Shown here: in pieces, positions 1-7,857 of the stretch
How positions within the stretch are numbered: position 1 is the first letter of the stretch
How the letters are laid out: each line of letters starts with the position of its first letter
Assembly: GCF_000737325.1 (NCBI RefSeq)
Contig: NZ_CP011125.1
Location: 5,084,001 to 5,148,000, forward strand
DNA length: 64,000 bases
Reading direction: 5' to 3'
Source: Sandaracinus amylolyticus
Lineage (GTDB): Bacteria > Myxococcota_A > Polyangia > Polyangiales > Sandaracinaceae
Program-made: the position numbers and the translations under genes
The notes under the pieces: generated by a model
The model's input: only the letters and a program-made list of their open reading frames with translations
The model's database searches: none
Told to the model about the DNA's origin: nothing

Positions 1-62
1 GCTTGCGATCGCGCACCCGGCGAGTCAGCGGCTCGCAAGTGCGCGGGCGAATCTCTCGCCGG

Positions 63-608
63 TCACCGCGCACCCGCCGTCTTCATTTCGCGCAGGATCG
101 TTTCGATCAGCGCCGAGTCCGAGAGGTCGTCGGCGATCGCCAGCGCCGTTACGATTCGCGCAGCGCTGAAGAACACTGCGGCGTTCGACCCGATCACCGC
201 GTGGGCGGCGTGGATGATCCGGATCGTGCTCGGGGCCATGATCCCCGACGCCACGACGCTCACTCCGTCGAGCACGGCGTCGTGGTATTCGTTCGGAAGT
301 CCGATGTACGCCTCGTCCGGAGGCATGACGAGCGGACTCTGCCATCGTCGCTCGTCCACGCCACCTCCCGGCATTTCCACGCACACCTCGTTTCGCGCGA
401 GCTCATCGCAGCGCACGCCGAGGAGCGCGTAGTCGATGCGGCCGCCACGAGGAATCATCAGCTCCACGCCGACGTGTCGATGTCGCGGCACGAGCGCGCC
501 GGGCGCAAGCCGAGCGGCGATGAACGGAGGCGCGACGAGCCCGCTGCCGAGATCTTCGTCGATCCACACGCGCGCAACGCGGTGCTGCGAAAGGTCGAGA
601 CGTCGCAT
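63..608 (-). CDS. Hypothetical protein, probable immunity partner of the RHS toxin
   Basis: 181 residues. No family recognised. The start ATG shares its A with the TGA stop of the RHS gene (TGATG), so the two are translationally coupled. In RHS loci the gene directly after the toxin tip is normally the immunity gene, which is the basis for the proposed role; nothing in the protein itself proves it. There is no signal peptide and no membrane segment, so a cytoplasmic protein is expected. The composition looks genuine, with alternating hydrophobic strands such as GVELMIPRGG and VVASGIMAPS and a helical C-terminus (SDSALIETILREMKTAGAR). Alternative: an unrelated cargo gene of the same accessory patch. 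Confidence 0.6.
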   Translation of the reverse strand: MRRLDLSQHRVARVWIDEDLGSGLVAPPFIAARLAPGALVPRHRHVGVELMIPRGGRIDYALLGVRCDELARNEVCVEMPGGGVDERRWQSPLVMPPDEAYIGLPNEYHDAVLDGVSVVASGIMAPSTIRIIHAAHAVIGSNAAVFFSAARIVTALAIADDLSDSALIETILREMKTAGAR

Positions 609-2449
609 CAGAGCCCCCAGAAGGCGCGCCAGGCGAGATTGAAGTGCTGAGGCATCGCGGCGACCACGGACGCATGATAGACGCTGAACGCGTGCACTTG
701 GTATTTCGCAAGCGCAGCCTCGTGCGCCACGAGCTGAGCCGTCCCGCGGGCCACCATCGTGGCTTCCGATATTTCGTGCAGATAGAACACGGCATCGGCT
801 CCTTGCACCATTCCCCCACTACTGAGCGCTCCTCGCAGTCGGTTCACCATCGCTGCATTCGCTTCGAACGCTTCGAACGTAGCCAAGTGCCGTTCGACGA
901 TCGCTAGACCACGCTCGGTTACACGGATCGAGCGACCGGCCAACCGACCCAAGCCTTCCCCCGCGCCCCGTGCACCTTCGGCGAACGCGCCCGTAACTCG
1001 CGGCATCGACGCCGAGGCCGCACGCATCCCCGCAAGGCCTCTGAGGCCTGCCCGCCCGAGTCCGACGATGCCCCGCACGGCTCCGGGAAGCGACACGAGG
1101 ACACCCGCGACTTCGCCGCGGCCGTAGGCCGCGCTCGTGGTGTCCACGACCGCGGAATCGCCCGTGAGATCCCGGAAACGTCGCGTCAGCCCGAACGAGA
1201 GGAAGTCCCCAGCGCCCGCGGCGAAGTCGTCAACGCCGTGCGAATCGAGCCAGTTCGCCGCATCCAGCCAGGGATCTCGCACCTGGCGCTCGCTGCCCGA
1301 GGCGTATCCCGCAGCAGGCGGCGCTCCCGCGGGCACGACCGTCCGCGAGGCAGATCTCGTCACAGCCGCACTGCTCGTCGCCGCGCCCTGGCCGTCCACC
1401 ACTCGACTCGGCGAGCTCTGCACCGGGCGCGTGGCTCGTGACCCGCTGCCCGAGCTGAGTCCCTCGCGCTCGAACGACCCCGAGCCAGGGTCGTGGGAGC
1501 TGCCACGCGACAGGCTATCGATCGCGGCCCCGATCGCCCCGAAAGCGAGCGATCCAAAGAGGGCTACGTCACTGTCGTAGCAATTCCCGAACGGGTCACA
1601 ACACGGGACCAGACCACTGGGGTCCGTCCACGTCAGCGGGCGGTTCTCGACGTAGCTGTACGCGTTGAGGCTCTGACGATTGTACGGGCTACGAATGAGC
1701 GGGTCGGGCGTGAGGAACCGGCCGCTCCTCGGGTCGTACACTCGCCCTCGAGCATTGATCAGGCCGGTGTCGTCGTGCTCGTGCCCGGTGAAGCCCGCGG
1801 AGAAGTCGGTATCATCCGCCGCTTGATCGATTCGGTGCTCTCGTGCGCCGAACGGCTCGTAGCGATATCGCTCGACGACGTTGCCCGACTCGTCCGTGAC
1901 CGACTCGACGCTCCCGAGATGATCGGAGTGGACGTAGAACAGAGCATTCCCCAGCTCCTTCGTGCTGTGACGCTCCGCGATGAGCTCGCCTTCCGCGTAG
2001 ATTCGGACGACCTGGCGCTCGTCTCCGTCACGGCCGTGCTGCAGTTCGTACAGCTGACCGACGTAGTCAGTTCTGCTGCCGTCGTCGTGCCAGGCCTGTG
2101 CTCTGCTTCCCGACGCCGTGTAACGATAGAACGTCTTTCCCTGGCCCCACACATCGACGTAGCGGGGGAGGTCGAAGTACGTCCAGTCGATGTAGGGATT
2201 GTCGGGGGTGCCGGTCGCGCGTCCGCGATCGTCGTACGACACTTCGCCGAGGCGGTGGAGCCCCGTCGGGTGGAACTCGCGCTGAGGCGTCTCCAGCAGA
2301 TTGTCGGCGTAGTCGTAGCGATACTCGCCGACGACGTCTCCATTCGCGATCACCGCTCGTAGCCGGTCCTCGAGGTCGTACTGGAACTCGAGCTCGTCGC
2401 CGACGAGCGCATCGGTACGCGAGCGCACGCTGCCGACTTCGTCACTGCG
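608..2449 (-). pseudogene. 5'-truncated RHS/YD-repeat polymorphic toxin with intact core and C-terminal toxin tip
   Basis: About 610 codons of an RHS protein. YD-type repeats (DELEFQYDLEDRLRAV) are followed by the RHS-associated core (YVHSDHLGSVESV, RVYDPRSGRFLTPDPL) ending at the DPSG processing motif near position 1610-1625. A variable tip of about 330 residues follows, with a Gly/Ala-rich hydrophobic linker and a compact end domain containing FYLHEISEAT (an HExxE segment) and FSVYHASVV. RHS shells are normally 1000-2000 residues, so most of the N-terminal shell and any secretion or PAAR/VgrG-linked domain is missing. The open frame continues past 2449 to 3007, but that part overlaps a plausible plus-strand gene and has no RHS character. 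No ATG lies in the RHS part, so it is either a relic or uses an unusual start. The toxin activity is not identified. Confidence 0.75.
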
Positions 2450-3010
2450 ATGGCGCCGGGCGGCGAGTACGCGTTCGACGTGGAGCTGCTCGCGGCGAAC
2501 CGACTGCGCTCGACGGATCACCCGGCCGCGTCGCCCGCGACCGACGAGTGGTACGTCGACGGCAACACGATCCGGCTGTTCCTGCAGAACCGGTTCGTCG
2601 AGTACCGCGCGGACGTCTCGAACGGCACCGTGATGGTCGGCGACGCGCAGAACGTCCGCGGCGAGACGTGGCAGTGGCGCGGCGATCGGATGCAGGTCGG
2701 CGGCGGGTGTCATCCCGACGAGACCCAGCAGGGCGAGTCGTGCATCAACCTCTCGGGCACGCAGTGGACGCTGCGCACGTCGAGCGGCGAGCGCGTGATC
2801 CACTTCGAGGCGGGCGGCGCGCTGCTCACCGATCAGGGCGCGATCAGCGAGCGCAACCGCTGGTCGCAGCAGGGCGCGCAGCTGACGTTCTCGCTCGACG
2901 GCGTCGACTACACCGCGACGGTCGAGCGCGGCGACGCACTGAGCGGGACGGCCGGCGGTGCGCAGTGGAGCGCCGCGCCGGTGCAGCTGTTCGCGCCGCC
3001 GATGCACTGA
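2450..3010 (+). CDS. Hypothetical protein, possibly lacking its 5' end
   Basis: 186 residues from an ATG at 2450. No family recognised. The sequence is rich in beta-strand-like stretches (NTIRLFLQNRFVEYRA, ERVIHFEAGGALLTDQGAI, AQLTFSLDGVDYTATVERG), and its two halves look vaguely alike, suggesting a lipocalin-like or beta-barrel extracellular domain. It has two cysteines (GGGCHPDET, GESCINLS) but no signal peptide, which is odd for such a protein. The reading frame is open upstream to 2363, but that part is antisense to RHS sequence. It probably represents the 3' part of a secreted-protein gene whose start was lost at the junction with the RHS gene near 2445. It converges with the next minus-strand gene, 3 bp away. 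Confidence 0.5.
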   Translation: MAPGGEYAFDVELLAANRLRSTDHPAASPATDEWYVDGNTIRLFLQNRFVEYRADVSNGTVMVGDAQNVRGETWQWRGDRMQVGGGCHPDETQQGESCINLSGTQWTLRTSSGERVIHFEAGGALLTDQGAISERNRWSQQGAQLTFSLDGVDYTATVERGDALSGTAGGAQWSAAPVQLFAPPMH

Positions 3011-3013
3011 CGC

Positions 3014-3382
3014 TCAGGGCGCGGTGTTCCAGCTGCCGGGATCCCGCGCTTTCAACGTCGCGGCCGCTGTCCGAGCGAGGCTCACGACGCGGTCCCACGC
3101 GGGCAGCGCCAGGAAATACGCGTCGGGGTGCTCGGTCCCGTGCGCGACGAAGACGCGATCGATCTCGCTGATCACGTCGCGAACGAGCCGCGCTTCATCA
3201 GCGTCGACCAGATACCAACCAATCGTGCACTCCGCGTTCTGCGCGAGCGGTGTGTCGTCGAACAGGAAGTGGATGGGCTCGTCGAGCTGGATCGATCGGC
3301 CGCGTCCATCCCGGAGCTCGGGGCTCCCGAGGAGCTCGAGGTAGTCCACCAGCTCGGCACGCATCGTCGGGTACTTCAGCAT
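3014..3382 (-). CDS. Small SCO4402-like hypothetical protein
   Basis: 122 residues. The start is the ATG at 3382 (MLKYPTMRAEL), preceded by GAGGTGG at good spacing; a longer frame begins at 3442 but adds an implausible Arg/Ala-rich leader. The protein has an N-terminal PTMRAELVDYLELL helix and the core VHFLFDDTPL-type segment (here IHFLFDDTPL) followed by an acidic helix. This is the pattern I associate with the SCO4402/DUF family of small cytoplasmic proteins that often accompany polymorphic toxins. The function is unknown; immunity or chaperone roles are only suggested by the neighbourhood. It lies 29 bp downstream of the DUF2019-like gene on the same strand. Confidence 0.6.
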   Translation of the reverse strand: MLKYPTMRAELVDYLELLGSPELRDGRGRSIQLDEPIHFLFDDTPLAQNAECTIGWYLVDADEARLVRDVISEIDRVFVAHGTEHPDAYFLALPAWDRVVSLARTAAATLKARDPGSWNTAP

Positions 3383-3411
3383 CGGACCACCTCGCATGGC
3401 GCATGGGCGGA

Positions 3412-4017
3412 TCAGGGCTCGCGCAGCCGCCCGGCCCGCCACTCTTGCAGCGTCATGCGCGCGCCGAAGCCGAGGATACCGGGCTCTCGCGTCAGCTCCT
3501 CGATCGCTCGCTCGGCTCGCAACGGATCGATCGGCAGCAGGTGGGTCGCAGCCCAGAGCCGGACCGAGAGAGCCTCGTGCCCGAGCAGCTCGACGAACTC
3601 CGCGAGCTGCTCATCGGACCTCCGGATCTGCTTCCAGAGGCGCGTCAGCTCGCGCGCAGCTCGGTTCGCCTTGCGCGGATCAGCGTCGTTCGTTCCCTGT
3701 TCGTGCCGTCGCGCCGCGTCTGCATACCGACGAACGGGCGATCGATCGCGCCGCGCACGCTCGAGCGCAGCGATCAGCTCACGGGTCGACACACGTCGGA
3801 CCGCGACGCCGGGCGGCTCGAGCACATCCTCGATGACTGCCTCGTCGAGCTCGACGTCGATCGTGATCTCGAACCGATTGAGCTCGAGTCGCTTGCGCGA
3901 CGGGCCCGCACCGCGCTTGGCGTCGTCGACCGCGGCCCTCACGAGCTCGAGCAGCGGTGCACCGAGCGACTCCTCGTCGACGAGCAGATCGAGCAACGTG
4001 CGCATCGGCGCGCTCAC
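3412..4017 (-). CDS. DUF2019-like hypothetical protein
   Basis: 201 residues from a GTG start at 4017, whose GTGA overlaps the stop of the tiny reading frame upstream. The N-terminal 60 residues contain a beta hairpin (KRLELNRFEITIDVELDE). The C-terminal 75 residues (LTRLWKQIRRSDEQLAEF, SVRLWAATHLLPIDP, EPGILGFGARMTLQEWRAGRL) match the helical repeat style of DUF2019/HEAT-like proteins, in which a short alpha-solenoid ends with a GF-x-A-x-MTL-x-xW motif. Such proteins are common as orphan immunity-like genes around RHS or contact-dependent toxins. No enzymatic residues are evident. Function unknown; the domain assignment comes from motif memory and is moderate in strength. Confidence 0.6.
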   Translation of the reverse strand: MSAPMRTLLDLLVDEESLGAPLLELVRAAVDDAKRGAGPSRKRLELNRFEITIDVELDEAVIEDVLEPPGVAVRRVSTRELIAALERARRDRSPVRRYADAARRHEQGTNDADPRKANRAARELTRLWKQIRRSDEQLAEFVELLGHEALSVRLWAATHLLPIDPLRAERAIEELTREPGILGFGARMTLQEWRAGRLREP

Positions 4018-4094
4018 GCGGTGACGAGCGCGACGATCTTCGAGAACGCGCCGATGCGCCCGTCGAGCACGTCGCTGCTCTCGCCAGGCGTCAC
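4014..4094 (-). CDS. 26-residue coupled reading frame (small protein or gene remnant)
   Basis: GTG at 4094 opens 1 bp after the stop of the TPR gene. The frame encodes about 26 residues ending GAFSKIVALVTA and stops in a GTGA overlap with the following gene. The tight fit on both sides suggests it is translated or was once the 3' end of a larger gene. It resembles the C-terminus of a protein rather than a complete one. No family recognised. Confidence 0.3.
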   Translation of the reverse strand: MTPGESSDVLDGRIGAFSKIVALVTA

Positions 4095-4095
4095 G

Positions 4096-4635
4096 TCAAT
4101 TCAGGCTGCGATCCGGGCCGCCACCGCCGCCCTCGCCTTCGTCGCTGGGCTCCACGTCGCCGCGCAGCACCTGCAGGAGGCCGTGCACCTCGTTCGCGAC
4201 CTCGAGCTCGGGCTTCGTCGCGAGGAAGCGGTTCAGGTACTCCGCCGCCGCCGCGCGCTCGCCGCGCGCGTAGTGCGACAGGCCGAGCAGGTAGAGCGCA
4301 TCGCCGTCGTCCTTGTTCTGCGCGAGCAGCTGGCGCGCGACGCGGATCGCCTCCTGGTGCCGGCCCATCATGCGCAGCGCGTGACCGAGCTGCACCAGCG
4401 CGCCGAGGTACTGCGGCGCGATCTCGAGCGCCTTCACCGACGCCTTCATCGCCTTGTCGAACGCGCCCTTCTCGAAGTGCGCCGCGCCGAGGAAGTAGTA
4501 CGCGTACTCGTTCTTCGGGTCGCGATCGATCACCGATTCGAGCTCGCGGATCGCCGCGTCGATCTCGCCCTCGGCGATCAGCTCCGCGCCTTCTTGCGCG
4601 GCGTCCCACTTCTCTCCGTCTCTCTGGCCGCTCAT
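4096..4635 (-). CDS. TPR-repeat protein
   Basis: 179 residues and no signal peptide. About four tetratricopeptide repeats run from residue 12 to 150, with recognisable consensus segments (AIRELESVIDRDPKNEYAYY, GAFDKAMKASVKALEIAPQ, HQEAIRVARQLLAQ, GERAAAAEYLNRFLATKPE), followed by an acidic, Gly-rich tail. TPRs bind other proteins; the partner is unknown. It is divergent from the glycosyltransferase, with 56 bp between start codons, so the two may share a promoter region. The downstream small frame and DUF2019-like gene lie on the same strand almost without a gap. Confidence 0.75.
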   Translation of the reverse strand: MSGQRDGEKWDAAQEGAELIAEGEIDAAIRELESVIDRDPKNEYAYYFLGAAHFEKGAFDKAMKASVKALEIAPQYLGALVQLGHALRMMGRHQEAIRVARQLLAQNKDDGDALYLLGLSHYARGERAAAAEYLNRFLATKPELEVANEVHGLLQVLRGDVEPSDEGEGGGGGPDRSLN

Positions 4636-4691
4636 CGTCGATCCACCGTGCCATACTCGCGCGTCCCGAGCACCCCTGGAGCCAGCCTCGC

Positions 4692-5468
4692 GTGATCGTC
4701 GTCCTGCCTTGCTTCAACGAGGAGAAACGCCTCGATCCCCACGCCGTGGCGCAGCTCGTCGCGGACCCGCGCATCGACGTCATCCTCGTCGACGACGGCT
4801 CCACGGACGGCACACGCGCGCTGCTGGAGTCGATCGCGGCGCGCCATCCAGATCGCGTCACCGCGCTGTCGATGGGTCGCAACGTCGGCAAGGCGGAAGC
4901 CGTGCGCACCGGCGTGAACCTCGCGCTCGAGCGCATCGTGCGCGGCGAGGCGCGCGACGATCTCGTCGGCTACCTCGACGCGGACTTCGCGACGCCGCCC
5001 GAAGAGCTCTCGCGCATGCTCGATCGCATCGAGGACAGCCCGGCGAAGGTCGCGATGGGATCGCGCATCGCGCGGCTCGGCGCGCGCGTGCGCCGCAAGC
5101 AGACGCGCCACTATCTCGGTCGGCTCTTCGCGACGACGGCGTCGATGGTGCTCGACATGAGCATCTACGACACGCAGTGCGGCGCGAAGCTCTTCCGCGA
5201 CACGCCCGCGCTGCGCGCCGCGATGAGCGTGCCGTTCCGATCGCGCTGGGTGTTCGACGTCGAGCTGCTCGGACGGCTCACCACCGGCACCGCCGACGCG
5301 CCGGGGCTCGCGGTCGACGACTTCCTCGAGATCCCGCTGGAGGTCTGGGAGGACGTGCGCGGCAGCAAGCTCGGCGTGAAGGGCGCGCTGCGCGGCGGGA
5401 TGGATCTGCTGCGCCTCGGCGCTCGCGTGAAGAGCGCCGGGCGCGGCGAGTTCTTCCCGAAGAAATGA
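4692..5468 (+). CDS. Family 2 glycosyltransferase, polyprenyl-phosphate sugar transferase type
   Basis: 258 residues from a GTG start (VIVVLPCFNEEKRLD); the open frame extends far upstream but without protein character. It carries GT2/GT-A motifs: the N-terminal LPCFNEE, VDDGSTDGT near residue 35, and YLDADFATPPEE carrying the DxD that binds the nucleotide-sugar metal, then MGSRIARLGA and DTQCGAKLFR. This arrangement is that of DPM1/ALG5/GtrB-like enzymes, which load a sugar from UDP- or GDP-sugar onto a polyprenyl phosphate at the cytoplasmic membrane face. No C-terminal membrane helices are present, unlike GtrB. It converges with the PhoX-like gene, 22 bp downstream. Confidence 0.85.
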   Translation: MIVVLPCFNEEKRLDPHAVAQLVADPRIDVILVDDGSTDGTRALLESIAARHPDRVTALSMGRNVGKAEAVRTGVNLALERIVRGEARDDLVGYLDADFATPPEELSRMLDRIEDSPAKVAMGSRIARLGARVRRKQTRHYLGRLFATTASMVLDMSIYDTQCGAKLFRDTPALRAAMSVPFRSRWVFDVELLGRLTTGTADAPGLAVDDFLEIPLEVWEDVRGSKLGVKGALRGGMDLLRLGARVKSAGRGEFFPKK

Positions 5469-5490
5469 CCGCGGTCAGTTCCTCGGATCG

Positions 5491-6831
5491 TCAGACCGGC
5501 TCGTGGAACGGGCCGGTCACCTCGAACGTCACGCCCACGCCGCCGCCGCCCTCGGCGCCGCGCTGCGAGCTGAAGTAGAGGCGCGTACCGCTCGGGTCGA
5601 ACGCGGGCCCGGTGATCTCGGACCCCGTGTGGCCGACGACCTGCGCGATCGGCTTGAGCTGACCGTCGGGGAGGATCGCGACGATCTGCATCGTCCCGCC
5701 GTCCTCGGCGACCAGCACGTCGCCGCAGCACGAGACCGTGAGGTTGTCGACGCCGCGCAGCGGCGCCGGATCGCCCTGCTCGGTGATGTCGTAGATCACG
5801 TCGAGCTCGTTCGTCGCGACGTCGAGCGCCCACACGCGGTTGTCGCCCTTCGTGCTGAAGTAGACGACGCCCTCGTGGTACCAGATGCCCTCGCCGCCGC
5901 GGAACGCGGTGCTCTCCGCGACCTGCATGCGCGTCGGCACCTCGCCCTCGAAGCGCGGGTCCGGCAGCTCGGCCCACGTCACGCGTCCATCGCCGCCGAC
6001 GACCGCGACCTCGAGACGTCCCGACGAGAGATCGGGATGACCGCGGCTCGTCAGGCGATCGGGCACGAAGCGATAGAAGCGTCCGTCGCTCTCGTCCTCG
6101 GTGAGGTAGACGTGCGCGCGCACCGGATCGATCGCGGCGGCCTCGTGCTTGAACACGCCGAGCGCGGGACGCGCGACCGCCTCGTGCTCGCCCCACGGAT
6201 CGCACTCCCACACGCGACCCGTGCCGGTCTCCTCGCACGAGAGCCACGTGTGCCACGGCGTCTTGCCGCCCGCGCAGTTCACGCTCGTGCGATCGAGGAT
6301 GCGATGCGCGGCGACGATCTCGCCGTCCGCGTCGAAGCGCACCGCGCCCACGCCGCCGATCAGCGGGACCTCGCAGTTCGACGTGTAGATCCAGCCGCCG
6401 TCTTCGGTCGCGTAGGTCGCGCCGCCGTCGGGGAAGCGATGCCACTCGTAGCTCGTGCCCGCGACGGTCTCGCCGGTGCGGCCGATGATCCGCGACGTGA
6501 AGCCGGGCGCGAGGCGCACGCCGTTCGCGTCGGGCTCGCCGAGCGCGCCGATGTCGGCGATGCGCGATCGCAGCGGCGGCGGCGCGGGGATGTCGCGATG
6601 CGGGAACTCGAACGAGCCCGCGTCGGGCATCGTCGCGTCGATGCCGCTCGCGTCCTGCCCGGAGAGGCCCGCGTCGGTCGCGCTCGCTGGTCCTCCGTCG
6701 TCGCAGCCCATCAGCGTGCGCGACATCATCGCGGCCGCGAAGCCCGCGAGCCCGCCCTTGAGCAGCTTGCGACGAGGAACGAGCAGACCGCTCCTCGTCA
6801 CGCCCCAATCGACCACCCGTCCCGAAGACAT
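5491..6831 (-). CDS. PhoX-like (DUF839) secreted protein
   Basis: 446 residues. The N-terminus carries a twin-arginine-type signal (RRKLLKGGLAGFAAAMM) followed by a Cys (LMGCDD) and an Asp/Ala/Gly-rich linker, so an exported, perhaps lipid-anchored protein. The body has PhoX beta-propeller signatures: GTSYEWHRFPDGGATY, CAGGKTPWHTWLSCEET, GVFKHEAAAIDP, YLTEDESDGRFYRFVP and STKGDNRVWALD. PhoX enzymes are Ca/Fe-dependent alkaline phosphatases of the periplasm or exterior; DUF839 members also include proteins without proven activity. It is the last gene of the long minus-strand run, 50 bp after the PI-PLC gene. The exact start is uncertain because a shorter ATG start is not available near the signal. 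Confidence 0.8.
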   Translation of the reverse strand: MSSGRVVDWGVTRSGLLVPRRKLLKGGLAGFAAAMMSRTLMGCDDGGPASATDAGLSGQDASGIDATMPDAGSFEFPHRDIPAPPPLRSRIADIGALGEPDANGVRLAPGFTSRIIGRTGETVAGTSYEWHRFPDGGATYATEDGGWIYTSNCEVPLIGGVGAVRFDADGEIVAAHRILDRTSVNCAGGKTPWHTWLSCEETGTGRVWECDPWGEHEAVARPALGVFKHEAAAIDPVRAHVYLTEDESDGRFYRFVPDRLTSRGHPDLSSGRLEVAVVGGDGRVTWAELPDPRFEGEVPTRMQVAESTAFRGGEGIWYHEGVVYFSTKGDNRVWALDVATNELDVIYDITEQGDPAPLRGVDNLTVSCCGDVLVAEDGGTMQIVAILPDGQLKPIAQVVGHTGSEITGPAFDPSGTRLYFSSQRGAEGGGGVGVTFEVTGPFHEPV

Positions 6832-6881
6832 GCGCGCGAGAGTGCCACGTCCGAGGGATTTTCGGATCGTGCGCGCGCCGC

Positions 6882-7820
6882 TCAGAGCCCGTTGAGCTCG
6901 TCGACGACGTCGAACAGGTCCGACGCGTCGTAGAAGTCGACGGTCACGAGGTTCGGAAAATCGCCCGTTTCCTCGCGACAGCGCATCACGTGCTCGCGCA
7001 GCACGTCGTAGTTCACGAGCTCCGACTGTTCGCGCGATGCGAGCGGGTTCGTCACGAAGTGGTTGAGCACGAACACCGCGTTGTCACGCGAGCCGCGCAG
7101 CACGTCGCAGTCGAAGTCCGCCGCGCTCTCCGCGCGATAGTCGTTGTCCCAGACGTAGTCGTACGCGTGGTGGTGCCAGGGCAGCGAGACGTTCGAGGTC
7201 TCGGTGAAGATCACCAAGCGACGGCCGCTCGTGATCATCTCGCGCAGCGTGGGCCACGGCGCGTCCTCGGCCTGCTGGTGCAGGTATGGAAGAAGCCCCG
7301 CTTCTTCGATGACGGCGGCGAACGGCGCCTCGTCGACGTGCGGCTCGAAGACGATCGAGATCACGTCGGCCGGATGGCAGTCCATGAACTGCCGGAGCTC
7401 GATCATCGCGTCGATCAGCGGGCGCATGCCGAGCACGCCGCAGCCGCCGTGACAGAGCATCACCTGCGTCGCGCTCGCGGGCTGGTGCGTGTCGAGCATG
7501 AACGCGCGCACGCCGTCCTCGAGCTGGTGCCAGAGGTTCCGGCCCTGGTTCGGCGCGATCCAGCCGTCCTCCTCGCTCGACATCCCGTTGTGGGTCGTGG
7601 GGAACGCGACGGCGTCGTAGGCGCGGTCGCAGAGCGCCGCGTGGCCGTTGCACACGAGCGGATCGGGGAGGCCCGTCGCGGGCGTGCACCTCGGGCCGGC
7701 GTCGATCGGCGGAGGCGCATCGAGCGGCGCGTCGAGCCCCGCGTCGACGGGATCGCTCGGCGCAGGACCACACGCGAGCACGAAGAGCAGCAGCACGGAT
7801 GAAGAGAAGCGTCGCGACAT
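6882..7820 (-). CDS. PI-PLC X-domain-like lipoprotein
   Basis: 312 residues from the ATG at 7820 (MSRRFSSSVLLLFVLACG). A lipobox LVLAC is followed by a DA/PP-rich linker, marking an exported lipoprotein. The catalytic-barrel part shows PLC-X features: AVAFPTTHNGMSSEE with the first His, GVRAFMLDTHQP, VMLCHGGCG with the second His, then the MIELRQFMDCHPADVISIVFEPH strand-helix. Bacterial PI-PLC-like proteins cleave phosphoinositides or glycerophosphodiesters outside the cell; the substrate here is unknown. It sits between oleD (37 bp upstream) and the PhoX-like gene, so it is probably cotranscribed. Confidence 0.85.
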   Translation of the reverse strand: MSRRFSSSVLLLFVLACGPAPSDPVDAGLDAPLDAPPPIDAGPRCTPATGLPDPLVCNGHAALCDRAYDAVAFPTTHNGMSSEEDGWIAPNQGRNLWHQLEDGVRAFMLDTHQPASATQVMLCHGGCGVLGMRPLIDAMIELRQFMDCHPADVISIVFEPHVDEAPFAAVIEEAGLLPYLHQQAEDAPWPTLREMITSGRRLVIFTETSNVSLPWHHHAYDYVWDNDYRAESAADFDCDVLRGSRDNAVFVLNHFVTNPLASREQSELVNYDVLREHVMRCREETGDFPNLVTVDFYDASDLFDVVDELNGL

Positions 7821-7857
7821 CGTCGCGAGGCTCTCACATTCGTGACACCGATCGCTG

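Noticed and set aside
2450-3007. N-terminal extension of the RHS frame through this stretch
   Set aside because: The extension has no YD repeats and is antisense to a better-looking plus-strand coding region, so the RHS feature was cut at 2449.
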